Shown here in pieces: positions 37,031 to 45,526 of a stretch of 64,000 nucleotides of DNA. Numbering within the stretch: the first letter of the stretch is position 1; each line of letters starts with the position of its first letter. The translations under genes and the position numbers were made by a program. The stretch is from positions 62,001-126,000 of the forward strand of contig JAGQTV010000102.1 in assembly GCA_020438845.1 (NCBI GenBank), in the 5' to 3' direction. The notes beneath the pieces are model-generated. The model had not been told where the DNA came from and did not search any database. It saw only the letters and a program-made list of their open reading frames with translations. This DNA comes from Mycobacterium sp. (GTDB taxonomy: Bacteria; Actinomycetota; Actinomycetes; Mycobacteriales; Mycobacteriaceae).

Positions 37031-38527
37031 ATGTCTGGCAATATCGAACATATGTTCGGTACTGGTACGCAGGTTCATGACTATTGGGAGCCGCCCGATA
37101 CGTCACGGTCGCGCGAGTTGGTTGAGGAGTTAGTCGCCGCAAGCAGGGCAGAGAATCAAGCGGCCGCGAGGCGGTTGGCTGCGGTTGGAGAGTTATTCGA
37201 GATGCGGCGTGTTGAACACGGCGAGGAGGCCGACTGGGCGGTGGACACTTGGGCCGCGGTTGGGGCCGAAGTCGCGGCTGCATTGCGGGTGAGTCTTGGC
37301 AAAGCCGGCAGCTTCATGGCCTACGGGCTGGCCATGAGCAGACTGCCCGCGGTGGCGGCGGTATTCGCAGCGGGCGATATCGACCTGATGCTGTTCACCA
37401 CGATCGTCTACCGGACCGAGTTGATTACCGACCATGCGGTCCTGGCCGACGTCGACAGTCTGCTGGCACTGCGGGCTGCCCGGTGGCCGTCGATGACCCG
37501 CGGGAAGCTGACGGCCGAGATCGACCGGGTGATCAAGACCCGCGACCCGGATGCGGTACGCCGGACTCGGGAACGGGTCCGGGATCGTGACGTCACGGTC
37601 TGGCAGGGCGGTGAAGACACCGCCGACGTGTCGGGGCGCCTCTTCGCGGCTGATGCCGCGCTTTTGGACAAGCGTCTCGACGCGCTGGCTGCGACCGTGT
37701 GCGCGCAGGATCCACGGACCCTAGGACAGCGCCGCGCCGATGCCCTCGGGGCGCTGGCCGCAGGTGCCGACCGGCTGCGCTGCCAATGCGGCGGCCCAGA
37801 CTGCTCGGCCACAACCGGAACCGCGTCGGGGGTGGTCATCCATGTAGTGGCCAACCGCTCCAGCCTGGACGGCGCCGACGACATTCCCGGTTATTTGCTC
37901 GGTGCCGATGCGCTGATCAGTGCCGATTTGCTCCGTGAGTTGGCTGCTGAAGCCAAGCTGCGGCCGCTCTTGCCCGCTGGGTCGCCTGTCGAAAAGGGTT
38001 ACCGGCCTTCGCGCGCATTGGCTGATTTCGTACGCGCCAGGGACTTGACTTGCCGGGCGCCCGGCTGCGATCGTCCGGCTACGGTGTGCCAGCTTGACCA
38101 CACCGTGCCGTTTCAGGACGGCGGAGTAACGCACGCCTCAAACATCAAGTGTCTCTGCATGGTTCACCATCTGATCAAAACGTTCTGGGGCTGGAAAGAT
38201 CGCCAGTTGCCAGACGGAACCGTGATCTGGACCATCCCCGATGGGCAAACCTACGTCACCACCCCCGGCAGTGCTCTGCTGTTCCCGGCCCTTACGAACC
38301 CCACCGGCAGCCTGCCGAAGCCGACGGCCCGCGAGCCCGTCGTGGGTGGCGACCGCGCCGCCATGATGCCGCGGCGCAAGACCACCCGAGCGCAGAATCG
38401 CGCGCGCCGGATTACCGCCGAGCGCAACGAAAACCATCTGGTCCGACGTCAACGCGACGCCGAAATCGCCTCCGTGCTCAAGGGATCCATCGATCCGAAC
38501 CCCGAAGGGGACGACCCGCCCTTCTAG
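37031..38527 (+). CDS. 13E12-type DUF222/HNH endonuclease domain protein
   Basis: A 498-residue protein of the mycobacterial REP13E12 family. DUF222 fills the N-terminal 300 residues (ELVEELVAASRAENQAAARR, MSRLPAVAAVFAAGDID). The C-terminal HNH module has CRAPGCDRPATVCQLDHTVP and CLCMVHHLIKTFWGW, with two CxxC-type cysteine pairs and the His-Asn-His residues. Function is not known; such genes are multi-copy and variable in mycobacteria. ATG 37031 or 37052 are alternatives. Stop-to-stop distance to the SDR is 2 nt. Confidence 0.88.
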   Translation: MSGNIEHMFGTGTQVHDYWEPPDTSRSRELVEELVAASRAENQAAARRLAAVGELFEMRRVEHGEEADWAVDTWAAVGAEVAAALRVSLGKAGSFMAYGLAMSRLPAVAAVFAAGDIDLMLFTTIVYRTELITDHAVLADVDSLLALRAARWPSMTRGKLTAEIDRVIKTRDPDAVRRTRERVRDRDVTVWQGGEDTADVSGRLFAADAALLDKRLDALAATVCAQDPRTLGQRRADALGALAAGADRLRCQCGGPDCSATTGTASGVVIHVVANRSSLDGADDIPGYLLGADALISADLLRELAAEAKLRPLLPAGSPVEKGYRPSRALADFVRARDLTCRAPGCDRPATVCQLDHTVPFQDGGVTHASNIKCLCMVHHLIKTFWGWKDRQLPDGTVIWTIPDGQTYVTTPGSALLFPALTNPTGSLPKPTAREPVVGGDRAAMMPRRKTTRAQNRARRITAERNENHLVRRQRDAEIASVLKGSIDPNPEGDDPPF

Positions 38528-38529
38528 AC

Positions 38530-39291
38530 TCAGGCAATGGTCAGTCCGCCGTCGACGACGATGGTCTGACCGGTGACGTACCCGGCGCCGGGGGAGGCGA
38601 GCCAGACCGCGGTGGCCGCCAGTTCGGCGGCATCCCCCAGTCTGCCCAGAACAATCCGGGGCATCAGGCTGTCCAGGTAACCCGGCTTCAGATCGTCGGT
38701 CATTTCGCTGGCGAAGAACCCCGGAGCGATCGCGTTCACGCGAATCCCCTTGCGTCCGCTCCATTGTTGGGCCAGATCGCGGGTCAGGCCGATCACACCG
38801 GCCTTGGATGCGCTGTAAGCGGCTTGCGGAAGACCTCCGGTGGTCAACCCGAGAACGCTGGCGATGTTGACGATCGCACTGCCGGGTTTCATCACCCGCG
38901 CGCAGGCCTGGGCCATCCAGTAGGAACCGTTGAGGTTGACGTCGATGACGCTGCGGAACTCCTCGGGGGTCTCTCGGGTGGCCGGCACTGCGGTTCCGAC
39001 GCCTGCGTTGTTGATCAGGATGTCTACCCGGCCGAATTCGGCCATCGCGGCGTCCACAAGTTGTTGGCACTGCTCGGGGTCGGCCACGTCGGTCTTGCGG
39101 AGATAGGACCGGTGGCCGGCCTGCTCGACCAGTGCCGCGGTGCCCGCCATCTTCTCCACCCGCCGTGCCCCGAGCACCAGGTCCGCGCCGGCTTCGGCGA
39201 ACCCCTGCGCGAAGGCGACGCCCAGACCCGATGAGGCTCCGGTGACGATCACGACCTTGCCGTCGAGGCGGAAGAAGTCCAACACGCTCAT
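38530..39291 (-). CDS. Short-chain dehydrogenase/reductase
   Basis: A 253-residue classical SDR: VVIVTGASSGLGVAFAQGF, NNAGVG, Ser in NIASVLGL, catalytic YSASKAG, and the FabG-like end GQTIVVDGGLTIA. Its ATG overlaps the acyl-CoA dehydrogenase stop (ATGA). Last gene of the coupled minus-strand operon; probably oxidises a 3-hydroxyacyl-CoA or related alcohol produced by its partner enzyme, an inference from context. Confidence 0.9.
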   Translation of the reverse strand: MSVLDFFRLDGKVVIVTGASSGLGVAFAQGFAEAGADLVLGARRVEKMAGTAALVEQAGHRSYLRKTDVADPEQCQQLVDAAMAEFGRVDILINNAGVGTAVPATRETPEEFRSVIDVNLNGSYWMAQACARVMKPGSAIVNIASVLGLTTGGLPQAAYSASKAGVIGLTRDLAQQWSGRKGIRVNAIAPGFFASEMTDDLKPGYLDSLMPRIVLGRLGDAAELAATAVWLASPGAGYVTGQTIVVDGGLTIA

Positions 39292-40478
39292 CGGGTGCCT
39301 CCGCGGGGAGTGCGCAGAACCTGTCGGGCAATGGCGTACTTGTGCACTTCGGTGGGGCCGTCATAGAGCCGGAAGGCCCGCATATCGGAGAAGATCATCC
39401 CGACCGGAGTCTCGTCGGAAATGCCCTGGCCGCCGAGAATCTGCACGCAACGGTCCGCCACCTTGAACAGTTCCTCGGAGACGAACGCCTTCACCATCGA
39501 ACTCTCATGGCGGCCCTTGGCCCCGGTGTCCAGCGTCCAACACGCCCACCAGATCGCCAGTCGACACTGCTGGAGAGCAATTTCGTTGTCCGCCAACATG
39601 AATCCGACGCCCTCATGCTCGCCGAGGGGCTTACCGAAGGCGGTTCGGGAGCGGGCGTGCTCGACGGCGATCGACTGCGCACGGCAGGCGGCGCCAAGCC
39701 ACCGCATGGCATGGGTCAGCCGGGCGGGGGTCAGCCGCAGTTGCGCATACCGCAACGCCTGGCCCACCTCGCCGAGCACCGCCGAGGCCGGCAGCCGAAG
39801 ATTCTCGAATCGCACAACGCCGTGGCCCTCGACGTAATTGCGGTCCATGGTGTTCATCACGCGCTCGAGTTCGATACCCGGAGAATTCCCGTCGCACAAG
39901 AACAACGTCGGGCCGTCCGCGCCGTGCGAGTTGGGGGCAACCCGCGCCATGATGATCCACGTCCGGGCCCCGTTGGCTCCGGTGATCAGCCACTTGCGGC
40001 CGTTGATCACGTAATCGGCCCCGTCAAACACCGCTTCGGTGCGCAACTGGCCGGGATCTGAACCGGCGCCCCCGGGTTCGGTCATCGCGAAAACCGAGCG
40101 CTGTCGGCCGTCGATCACCGGGACCAGGAATTCCTCCGTCTGCTGGGCGGTCGCGATCTTGGACAGCAGATACATGTTGCCCTCGTCGGGCGCGGCGCAG
40201 TTCAGAGCCACCGGGCCCAGTGTCGACCAACCGGCCGCCTCGAACAGCACCGCCTGTTCGCGGTGGGACGGCTCGCGGCCGCCGAATCGGCGTGGCGCCT
40301 GAAAGGTCAGCAGTCCCGCCTTGCGGGCCAGACCCACCAATTCGGTGCGCAGTTCCTCGTCGGGACCGTGGCGGGTCAGACGGGGATCCCTTTCGTAGGG
40401 AACGATCGCATCGATGACGAAGCCGCGGATCTCGTCGCGCAGCGCCGCCAAATCCTCTGGAATGTCGAAGTCGATCAT
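39288..40478 (-). CDS. Acyl-CoA dehydrogenase
   Basis: A 396-residue flavin acyl-CoA dehydrogenase. Motifs: FAMTEPGGAGSDPGQLRT for FAD/substrate, WLITGANGARTWIIMA, ARSRTAFGKPLGEHEG and ILGGQGISDETPVGM; the Arg-Ala-Phe... RLYDGPTEVHKYAIARQVL end contains the conserved GxTEVH. The usual catalytic Glu position falls at GPTEVH's Glu-containing loop (YDGPTE), as in several FadE lineages. ATG 40478 overlaps the preceding phosphotransferase by 4 nt. With that gene and the SDR it forms a typical three-enzyme acyl catabolism set. Confidence 0.9.
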   Translation of the reverse strand: MIDFDIPEDLAALRDEIRGFVIDAIVPYERDPRLTRHGPDEELRTELVGLARKAGLLTFQAPRRFGGREPSHREQAVLFEAAGWSTLGPVALNCAAPDEGNMYLLSKIATAQQTEEFLVPVIDGRQRSVFAMTEPGGAGSDPGQLRTEAVFDGADYVINGRKWLITGANGARTWIIMARVAPNSHGADGPTLFLCDGNSPGIELERVMNTMDRNYVEGHGVVRFENLRLPASAVLGEVGQALRYAQLRLTPARLTHAMRWLGAACRAQSIAVEHARSRTAFGKPLGEHEGVGFMLADNEIALQQCRLAIWWACWTLDTGAKGRHESSMVKAFVSEELFKVADRCVQILGGQGISDETPVGMIFSDMRAFRLYDGPTEVHKYAIARQVLRTPRGGTR

Positions 40479-41542
40479 TTCTCTCCATCCATGATCGCGA
40501 CCGCGCGCTGGAACAGCCGCACGGTCGCGGTATGCAACATCTCGCCAATTTCCTTGGGCGCCTTGCCCGCTGCTGCACGGGCGTGAGATCCCTCGAGAAT
40601 GATGCCCAGTTTGAAACAGGCCATTACCGTGTACCAGTCGATCTTCGACAGGTCGCGCGTGGTGTTGTGTGAATAGCGTTCCACCAGTTCGTCCGGGGTG
40701 GCCAGGCCACCTGCGGTCATCAACTCGTTGGGTAGCACCGGTTCCTGGCCGGGTCGGTACCACGTTGCCAGCATCCAGCCCAGGTCCAAAAGGGGATCCC
40801 CGATCGTGCACATCTCCCAGTCGACGATTGCGACCACGTCGGATCCGGTGCGCGAGAACATGACGTTGGCAGCGTGATAGTCGCCGTGCATGATGCCGGG
40901 CTGAAAATGGTCTGGCTGATTGGCGGTCAGCCACGCGGCTACGCCGTTGACGTCGCCGATCTCCGGTCCTGGATAGTTGTCGAATCTGGCGTAGGACTCC
41001 AGTTCGGAAAGCCACCGTGGCACTTGGCGTTCCAGAAATCCCTCCGGCTTACCGAAGTCGCCGAGTCCGACGGCCACGTGGTCGACGGCGCCAAGGCGGG
41101 CGGCGGCATCGGCCATCGATAGCCCCATTCCGTGGCGCACCGCGGCGTCGGCGGCGTGCAAAGCGGGCAGGCCGGCACCGGCGTTGAAGCCGTCGACGGG
41201 TTCCATCAGGTAGAACACCGCGCCTTCCGATTGAGATGAGGCGAGTACTGAGGGGTCTTCGCAGACCGCGATGATGCCTGCGTGCGGGACACCGGTTCCG
41301 GCCAGTGCGCGGAGCACTCGGGTCTCGCGCAGGATGACGGCGTTGGACACCGGCCGCAGATGACGGGGCCCGCGTCGGAACACGTACTGGCGACCTGATC
41401 TGGTGAACCGCAGCATGATGTTCTGGGTTCCGCCGGTGATCTCGCTGACGTCGGAAATGGGGCCGTCGCCCAGGCCCTGGTCTGACATCCAGGCGGTTAT
41501 CCCACCGATGTCGTGGGCCATTTCGGGGGTGAGGTCCTCCAC
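40475..41542 (-). CDS. APH-family phosphotransferase (FadE36-like)
   Basis: A 355-residue aminoglycoside phosphotransferase/choline kinase-fold protein: catalytic loop IMHGDYHAANVMFSRT and metal-binding VVAIVDWEMCTIGDPLLDLG. Proteins of this kind next to acyl-CoA dehydrogenases are widespread in mycobacteria; the M. tuberculosis one is historically annotated fadE36 although it is not a dehydrogenase. In eukaryotic ACAD10/11 the same two domains are fused and act on 4-hydroxy acids by phosphorylation. This makes a similar role a reasonable inference here. Coupled to the dehydrogenase by ATGA. Confidence 0.87.
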   Translation of the reverse strand: MEDLTPEMAHDIGGITAWMSDQGLGDGPISDVSEITGGTQNIMLRFTRSGRQYVFRRGPRHLRPVSNAVILRETRVLRALAGTGVPHAGIIAVCEDPSVLASSQSEGAVFYLMEPVDGFNAGAGLPALHAADAAVRHGMGLSMADAAARLGAVDHVAVGLGDFGKPEGFLERQVPRWLSELESYARFDNYPGPEIGDVNGVAAWLTANQPDHFQPGIMHGDYHAANVMFSRTGSDVVAIVDWEMCTIGDPLLDLGWMLATWYRPGQEPVLPNELMTAGGLATPDELVERYSHNTTRDLSKIDWYTVMACFKLGIILEGSHARAAAGKAPKEIGEMLHTATVRLFQRAVAIMDGEK

Positions 41543-41557
41543 GCAGGCGAAGCTACC

Positions 41558-42865
41558 TCACGGTCTGATGATGCCGCCTTTCGACCACTTCAACCTGCTA
41601 TCGATGGTGTTGAAGATGCTCCAGCCCACCAGCGTGCCCAAGGCGATCGACAGGATGGCGGCTCCAGTCGCTCCGAGGCTCGTCGCGCCGGGACCGGTGT
41701 CGCCGCTGGCTGCCTGCCCCACTGCCTCGAAGCTGAGCGCCCCGGGTACCAGAGACCAGAATGCTGCCAGCATCATCACGATGGCCGGTGGCGAGGTCCT
41801 GATCCGCGCGGCCAGCATCGCGAACGGCACCGCGACGATAGCCCCGACGAATCCGGAGTGGCTCGGCGACATCACCTGCCCTGCAGCAGCCTGGGCCAAC
41901 AGCACCACCCCGATCGCCGCCATCAGCCACAAAAATGATCCTGGCGGAGCGGACAGGTAGACGTACAGGCCGGCTGACACCACGACGATCGCCACGTACA
42001 GCGACCAGGAACCCATCAGCGGGGCCTGGCTCTCCTGGGGAACGTAGCCGGCGATATGCAGACCGATCGCGACTCCGAACACCAGCAGCGCCAATTGGGA
42101 CATCCCGTAGATCAGCCGGCTGGAACCGGAGATGATCTGGGTGCTGGCCAGCTCCATCGCCCCGATCGTCAGGGACATGCCCGGCAGCGTGGCAACCAGC
42201 GCCGGACTGATCACCCGAAGCAGTCCGTCATTGGCGGTGGCGTCCACGAACCAGACGGCCAGGACGGTGACCACCATTGCGGCGATGACCGGTAACACCG
42301 GCGCCAACGACGGGAAGGGGCGGGTCAGTTGGACGATCGCCCCCACAACCAGACCGAGGAACAGGTAGGCGGGTAAGGCCGACCAGGTCGGATTGATCAC
42401 CAAGCCGAAGCCGACGGTGGTGACGGCGTATCCGAAAATATTAGCGGCGGTGCCGAAGCGGGGCCGCAGACTGCGGGCTTCCTCGATGGCCTCGATGGCA
42501 TCCGCCGGGCTGATGGCACCGGCTGTGGCAAGGCTGGCGATGTCGTCGATTCGGCCGGCCATGTCCAACTGGAGACTCGAGTGGGTCGATCCCTCCAGCT
42601 CATATCCGACGTCACCGATCTGGATCAACAGCACCGTCGGCAATGCCACCACGCGAACCGGTTTGTCGGTATAACGGCGCGCGATTTCCAGTAGTCGCGC
42701 CTCCACCAGCAACGTGGGCTGGGCTACTTCGATCAGAGCGATCCCGATGGCTCGGAGCATGGCCGCTACCTCGGCCTCGTCCACGGAGCCGGGTTGCAGC
42801 AGAGGCGCGGGTGTGGTCTTGCGAAGAGCATTGACGATCCGCTGTCGGAGCTGGTGGAGGCTCAC
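41558..42865 (-). CDS. ThrE-family threonine/serine exporter
   Basis: A 435-residue protein with an N-terminal cytosolic domain (AMLRAIGIALIEVAQPTLLVEAR, RVVALPTVLLIQIG) and about ten membrane helices, the DUF1212/DUF3815 layout of corynebacterial ThrE (Rv3737-like). The N-terminal domain in this family carries a predicted hydrolase-like His/Asp region; here it is not clear. GTG 42865 overlaps the DUF1622 stop by 4 nt (GTGA), which decides the start over an ATG-like 42907. It may belong to the same transcript as the acyl-catabolic genes, starting 15 nt later. Confidence 0.86.
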   Translation of the reverse strand: MSLHQLRQRIVNALRKTTPAPLLQPGSVDEAEVAAMLRAIGIALIEVAQPTLLVEARLLEIARRYTDKPVRVVALPTVLLIQIGDVGYELEGSTHSSLQLDMAGRIDDIASLATAGAISPADAIEAIEEARSLRPRFGTAANIFGYAVTTVGFGLVINPTWSALPAYLFLGLVVGAIVQLTRPFPSLAPVLPVIAAMVVTVLAVWFVDATANDGLLRVISPALVATLPGMSLTIGAMELASTQIISGSSRLIYGMSQLALLVFGVAIGLHIAGYVPQESQAPLMGSWSLYVAIVVVSAGLYVYLSAPPGSFLWLMAAIGVVLLAQAAAGQVMSPSHSGFVGAIVAVPFAMLAARIRTSPPAIVMMLAAFWSLVPGALSFEAVGQAASGDTGPGATSLGATGAAILSIALGTLVGWSIFNTIDSRLKWSKGGIIRP

Positions 42866-43227
42866 TTCTGGGCCGATTCGGCCTGTTGCTTCTTGCGCGA
42901 CTGCCACGGCCAGTAGCCGGTGACCTCCATTTCCAGCGAGAAGCTCAGGAAGGTTCGAATGAGCACGATCCCACCCAGCACTGCGACGCTGCGCAGGTCG
43001 GGCCGGACGGCGACGGTGCGGATGATGTCGGCGGCGACCAGCAACTCCAGGCCGAGCAGGATCGACCGGCCGAGCTGCTGGCGAAACGGGCGGTAGACCT
43101 CGGGGATTCGGCGTCGTAGCCGGGATGCCGCAATAGACGCCGAAATCAGCACGCCGAAGGCGATCACCGCGACGCCGACGGCGTCGATGGCCTTGCCGAC
43201 CGTATCTATGACCTCGAAGAAGCTCAT
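42862..43227 (-). CDS. DUF1622 membrane protein
   Basis: A 121-residue protein with three hydrophobic helices: AIDAVGVAVIAFGVLISASI, LGLELLVAADIIRTVAV and LGGIVLIRTFLSFSLEME. The family is widespread and functionally uncharacterised. It is coupled to the ThrE gene by a GTGA overlap and diverges from the TcrX-like gene by 41 nt. Confidence 0.85.
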   Translation of the reverse strand: MSFFEVIDTVGKAIDAVGVAVIAFGVLISASIAASRLRRRIPEVYRPFRQQLGRSILLGLELLVAADIIRTVAVRPDLRSVAVLGGIVLIRTFLSFSLEMEVTGYWPWQSRKKQQAESAQK

Positions 43228-43256
43228 CGGCGAATTCTAGGTAGTAGGCGGGGGCT

Positions 43257-43262
43257 CATACT
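43257..43262 (+). promoter_or_regulatory. Possible -10 element, leaderless response regulator mRNA
   Basis: CATACT (near TANNNT/TATACT) ends 6 nt before ATG 43269, the spacing for transcription beginning at the start codon. No ribosome site is seen. Inference from spacing only. Confidence 0.35.
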
Positions 43263-43268
43263 GGGTGC

Positions 43269-44003
43269 ATGACCTCACCGGCGGGCGAACGAGTGGTCAT
43301 GCGGCGCGCGGACGGGGGCCCGATCAGGGTCCTCGTCGTCGATGACGAGGCCGTGCTGGCCGAAATGGTGTCGATGGCATTGCGTTACGAGGGGTGGACC
43401 ACCGTCACCGCCGGTGACGGTGCCGAGGCCTTGGCGGCGGCGCGGGAGAACCGCCCGGATGCCGTGGTGCTCGATGTGATGCTTCCCGACATGAGCGGTT
43501 TGGAGGTGCTGCGCATGCTCCGTGAGCAGATCCCGAACCTGCCCGTGTTGTTGCTGACCGCCAAGGACGGGGTCGAGGACCGTATCGCGGGTCTGACTGC
43601 CGGCGGTGATGACTACGTGACCAAGCCCTTCTCGCTCGAGGAGGTGGTGTTGCGGCTTCGCGGTCTGCTGCGCCGCACTGGCGCAAGTATCGACGAGAAC
43701 AACGCCAAGATCGTGGTCGGTGATCTCGTTCTCGACGAGGACAGCCACGAGGTGAGCAGGGCCGGCGAATCCGTTTCGTTGACGTCCACCGAGTTCGAGT
43801 TGCTGCGCTTTCTGATGCGTAATCCCAAGCGGGTGCTGTCCAAGACGCAGATCCTCGACCACGTCTGGAGTTACGACTTCGGCGGTAAATCCAACATCGT
43901 CGAGCTTTACATCTCCTACTTGCGGAAAAAGATCGACAACGGGCGTGAGCCGATGATCCACACGTTGCGCGGGGCCGGATATGTCCTCAAACCCGCGATC
44001 TAG
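43269..44003 (+). CDS. tcrX: OmpR-type response regulator (TcrX-like)
   Basis: A 244-residue regulator. Receiver domain: acidic pair in VLVVDDE, phospho-acceptor Asp in DAVVLDVMLPDMSG, Lys in DYVTKPFS. Winged helix: TSTEFELLRFLMRN, YDFGGKSNIVELYISYLRKK, and MIHTLRGAGYVLKPAI. Very close to M. tuberculosis TcrX in the C-terminal half. The target genes are unknown, but the envelope glycan module starts two genes downstream. Overlaps the kinase gene by 23 nt. Confidence 0.85.
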   Translation: MTSPAGERVVMRRADGGPIRVLVVDDEAVLAEMVSMALRYEGWTTVTAGDGAEALAAARENRPDAVVLDVMLPDMSGLEVLRMLREQIPNLPVLLLTAKDGVEDRIAGLTAGGDDYVTKPFSLEEVVLRLRGLLRRTGASIDENNAKIVVGDLVLDEDSHEVSRAGESVSLTSTEFELLRFLMRNPKRVLSKTQILDHVWSYDFGGKSNIVELYISYLRKKIDNGREPMIHTLRGAGYVLKPAI

Positions 44004-45471
44004 AGCCTGGTCACTGCGGGCACGCCTACTGGCCGGCCAGATCCTGTTGCTGGCAGCCGTGTGTATCGGTGTCGCCGGTGCCACTGAACTCGCCCTGCGG
44101 CACTACTTGATCGGTCAGCTCGACCACCAGTTGCGCGACACCGCACACCGCTCGGCGCTGATCTATGGCCCTCCGATGCCGCCCCCTCGTCCGCTACCCA
44201 TTCCCCCGTCTCGCCCTCCCCCGTCGCGGCTCGGGCCGGGACCCGGGTTTCTCGACGCTCCCGGACAGCCGGTCGGAGTGGTGGCCGGCGTGGTGCGCGA
44301 CGGCGTGACGGTCAGTTCCGGTGTGCTGGCCGGCGGGGGTGTCCGGGAGCAGGTTTCACCGGTCGCGATGAGTCAGTTGGCCGAATTCGCTGGCGAGCGT
44401 AAGCCGGTTACTCGCACGTTCGATGGACTCGGTCGTTATCGCGTGGTCGGCGCCAACACCCGGCGACCGGGCGAGAAACTGGTCGTCGGACTCAGCCTGA
44501 GCCATGTTGAACAGACACTGGTGCGGGTGGCGCTGATTTTCGCGGTGGTGACGGCAGCTGCCCTGGCGGTTGCGACAACCGCCGGTGTTCTCATCATCAG
44601 ACGAGCCCTGGCCCCGTTGACCCGGGTAGCCGCAGCAGCGGGCGAGGTGGCGAATCTTCCCCTTGATCGTGGTGAGGTGGCCTTGCCGGTCCGAGTTCCC
44701 GATTCGGACGCGAACCCGCGCACCGAAGTCGGGCGCTTGGGCTTGGCGCTGAACCGGATGCTCGACCACATCGCGGCAGCGTTGTCGGCGCGGCAGGCCA
44801 GCGAGAGCCGGGTGCGTCAGTTTGTCGCCGATGCCAGCCATGAACTGCGTACGCCGCTGGCCGCCATCCGCGGCTACACCGAACTGGCGCAACGAAAGAG
44901 AGCCGAGTTGCCGGACGACGTGGCACATGCCATCGCCAGGGTGGAGTCCGAAGCCGACCGAATGACGCGGCTGGTCGAAGACCTGCTGCTGCTGGCCCGA
45001 CTGGACGCCGGGCGACCGCTGGAACGCGAATCGGTCGACCTGTCGAGGTTGTGCGCCGATGCCGTCAGCGACGCTCACGCGGCCGGCCCGGACCATCAGT
45101 GGTACCTCGATGTTCCCGCCGACCCGCTGGATGTTCCAGGTGATGCCGCCCGGCTGCATCAGGTGGTCGCCAACCTCCTGGCCAACGCTCGGATACACAC
45201 CCCGACCGGCACAGCTGTGACGCTGTCGCTGGAGGCGCGAACCGACTGCGCCGTCCTGAAAGTTTCCGATAACGGACCCGGCATCCCGGCCGATCTTCAG
45301 GCTTTTGAGCGGTTCGCACGCGGCGATACCTCTCGTTCCCGTAAGGCTGGATCTACCGGACTGGGTTTGGCCATCGCGTCGGCGGTGGTTCGCGCGCACG
45401 GCGGCGTCATCGAAGTGCGCAGTGTGCCCGGAGAGACGGAGTTCACCGTGCGACTACCGCGCTTCTCATAG
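43981..45471 (+). CDS. tcrY: Sensor histidine kinase (TcrY-like)
   Basis: A 496-residue kinase. Two N-terminal membrane segments (about 12-35 and 175-200) flank a proline-rich extracellular loop (PPMPPPRPLPIPPSRPPP) whose role is unknown. HAMP follows, then DHp with the phospho-acceptor in DASHELRTPLAAIRGYTEL, and the ATPase domain with VANLLANARIHTP, DNGPGIP and GSTGLGLAI. ATG 43981 lies within the end of tcrX. The paired organisation matches M. tuberculosis Rv3765c-Rv3764c. Confidence 0.86.
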   Translation: MSSNPRSRAWSLRARLLAGQILLLAAVCIGVAGATELALRHYLIGQLDHQLRDTAHRSALIYGPPMPPPRPLPIPPSRPPPSRLGPGPGFLDAPGQPVGVVAGVVRDGVTVSSGVLAGGGVREQVSPVAMSQLAEFAGERKPVTRTFDGLGRYRVVGANTRRPGEKLVVGLSLSHVEQTLVRVALIFAVVTAAALAVATTAGVLIIRRALAPLTRVAAAAGEVANLPLDRGEVALPVRVPDSDANPRTEVGRLGLALNRMLDHIAAALSARQASESRVRQFVADASHELRTPLAAIRGYTELAQRKRAELPDDVAHAIARVESEADRMTRLVEDLLLLARLDAGRPLERESVDLSRLCADAVSDAHAAGPDHQWYLDVPADPLDVPGDAARLHQVVANLLANARIHTPTGTAVTLSLEARTDCAVLKVSDNGPGIPADLQAFERFARGDTSRSRKAGSTGLGLAIASAVVRAHGGVIEVRSVPGETEFTVRLPRFS

Positions 45472-45526
45472 CGGGGGCACAGCCAGGGCCAATTCCTTAC
45501 CCACGCTTGGTCCCGATGCTCGAAAC

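Noticed and set aside
37052-38527. HNH gene as part of an insertion sequence or transposon
   Set aside because: No inverted repeats or transposase nearby; 13E12-type genes are often stand-alone.
40479-41015. N-terminal extension of the acyl-CoA dehydrogenase frame
   Set aside because: It lies inside the phosphotransferase gene, and the ATG at 40478 overlaps that gene's stop in the ATGA pattern of coupled genes.
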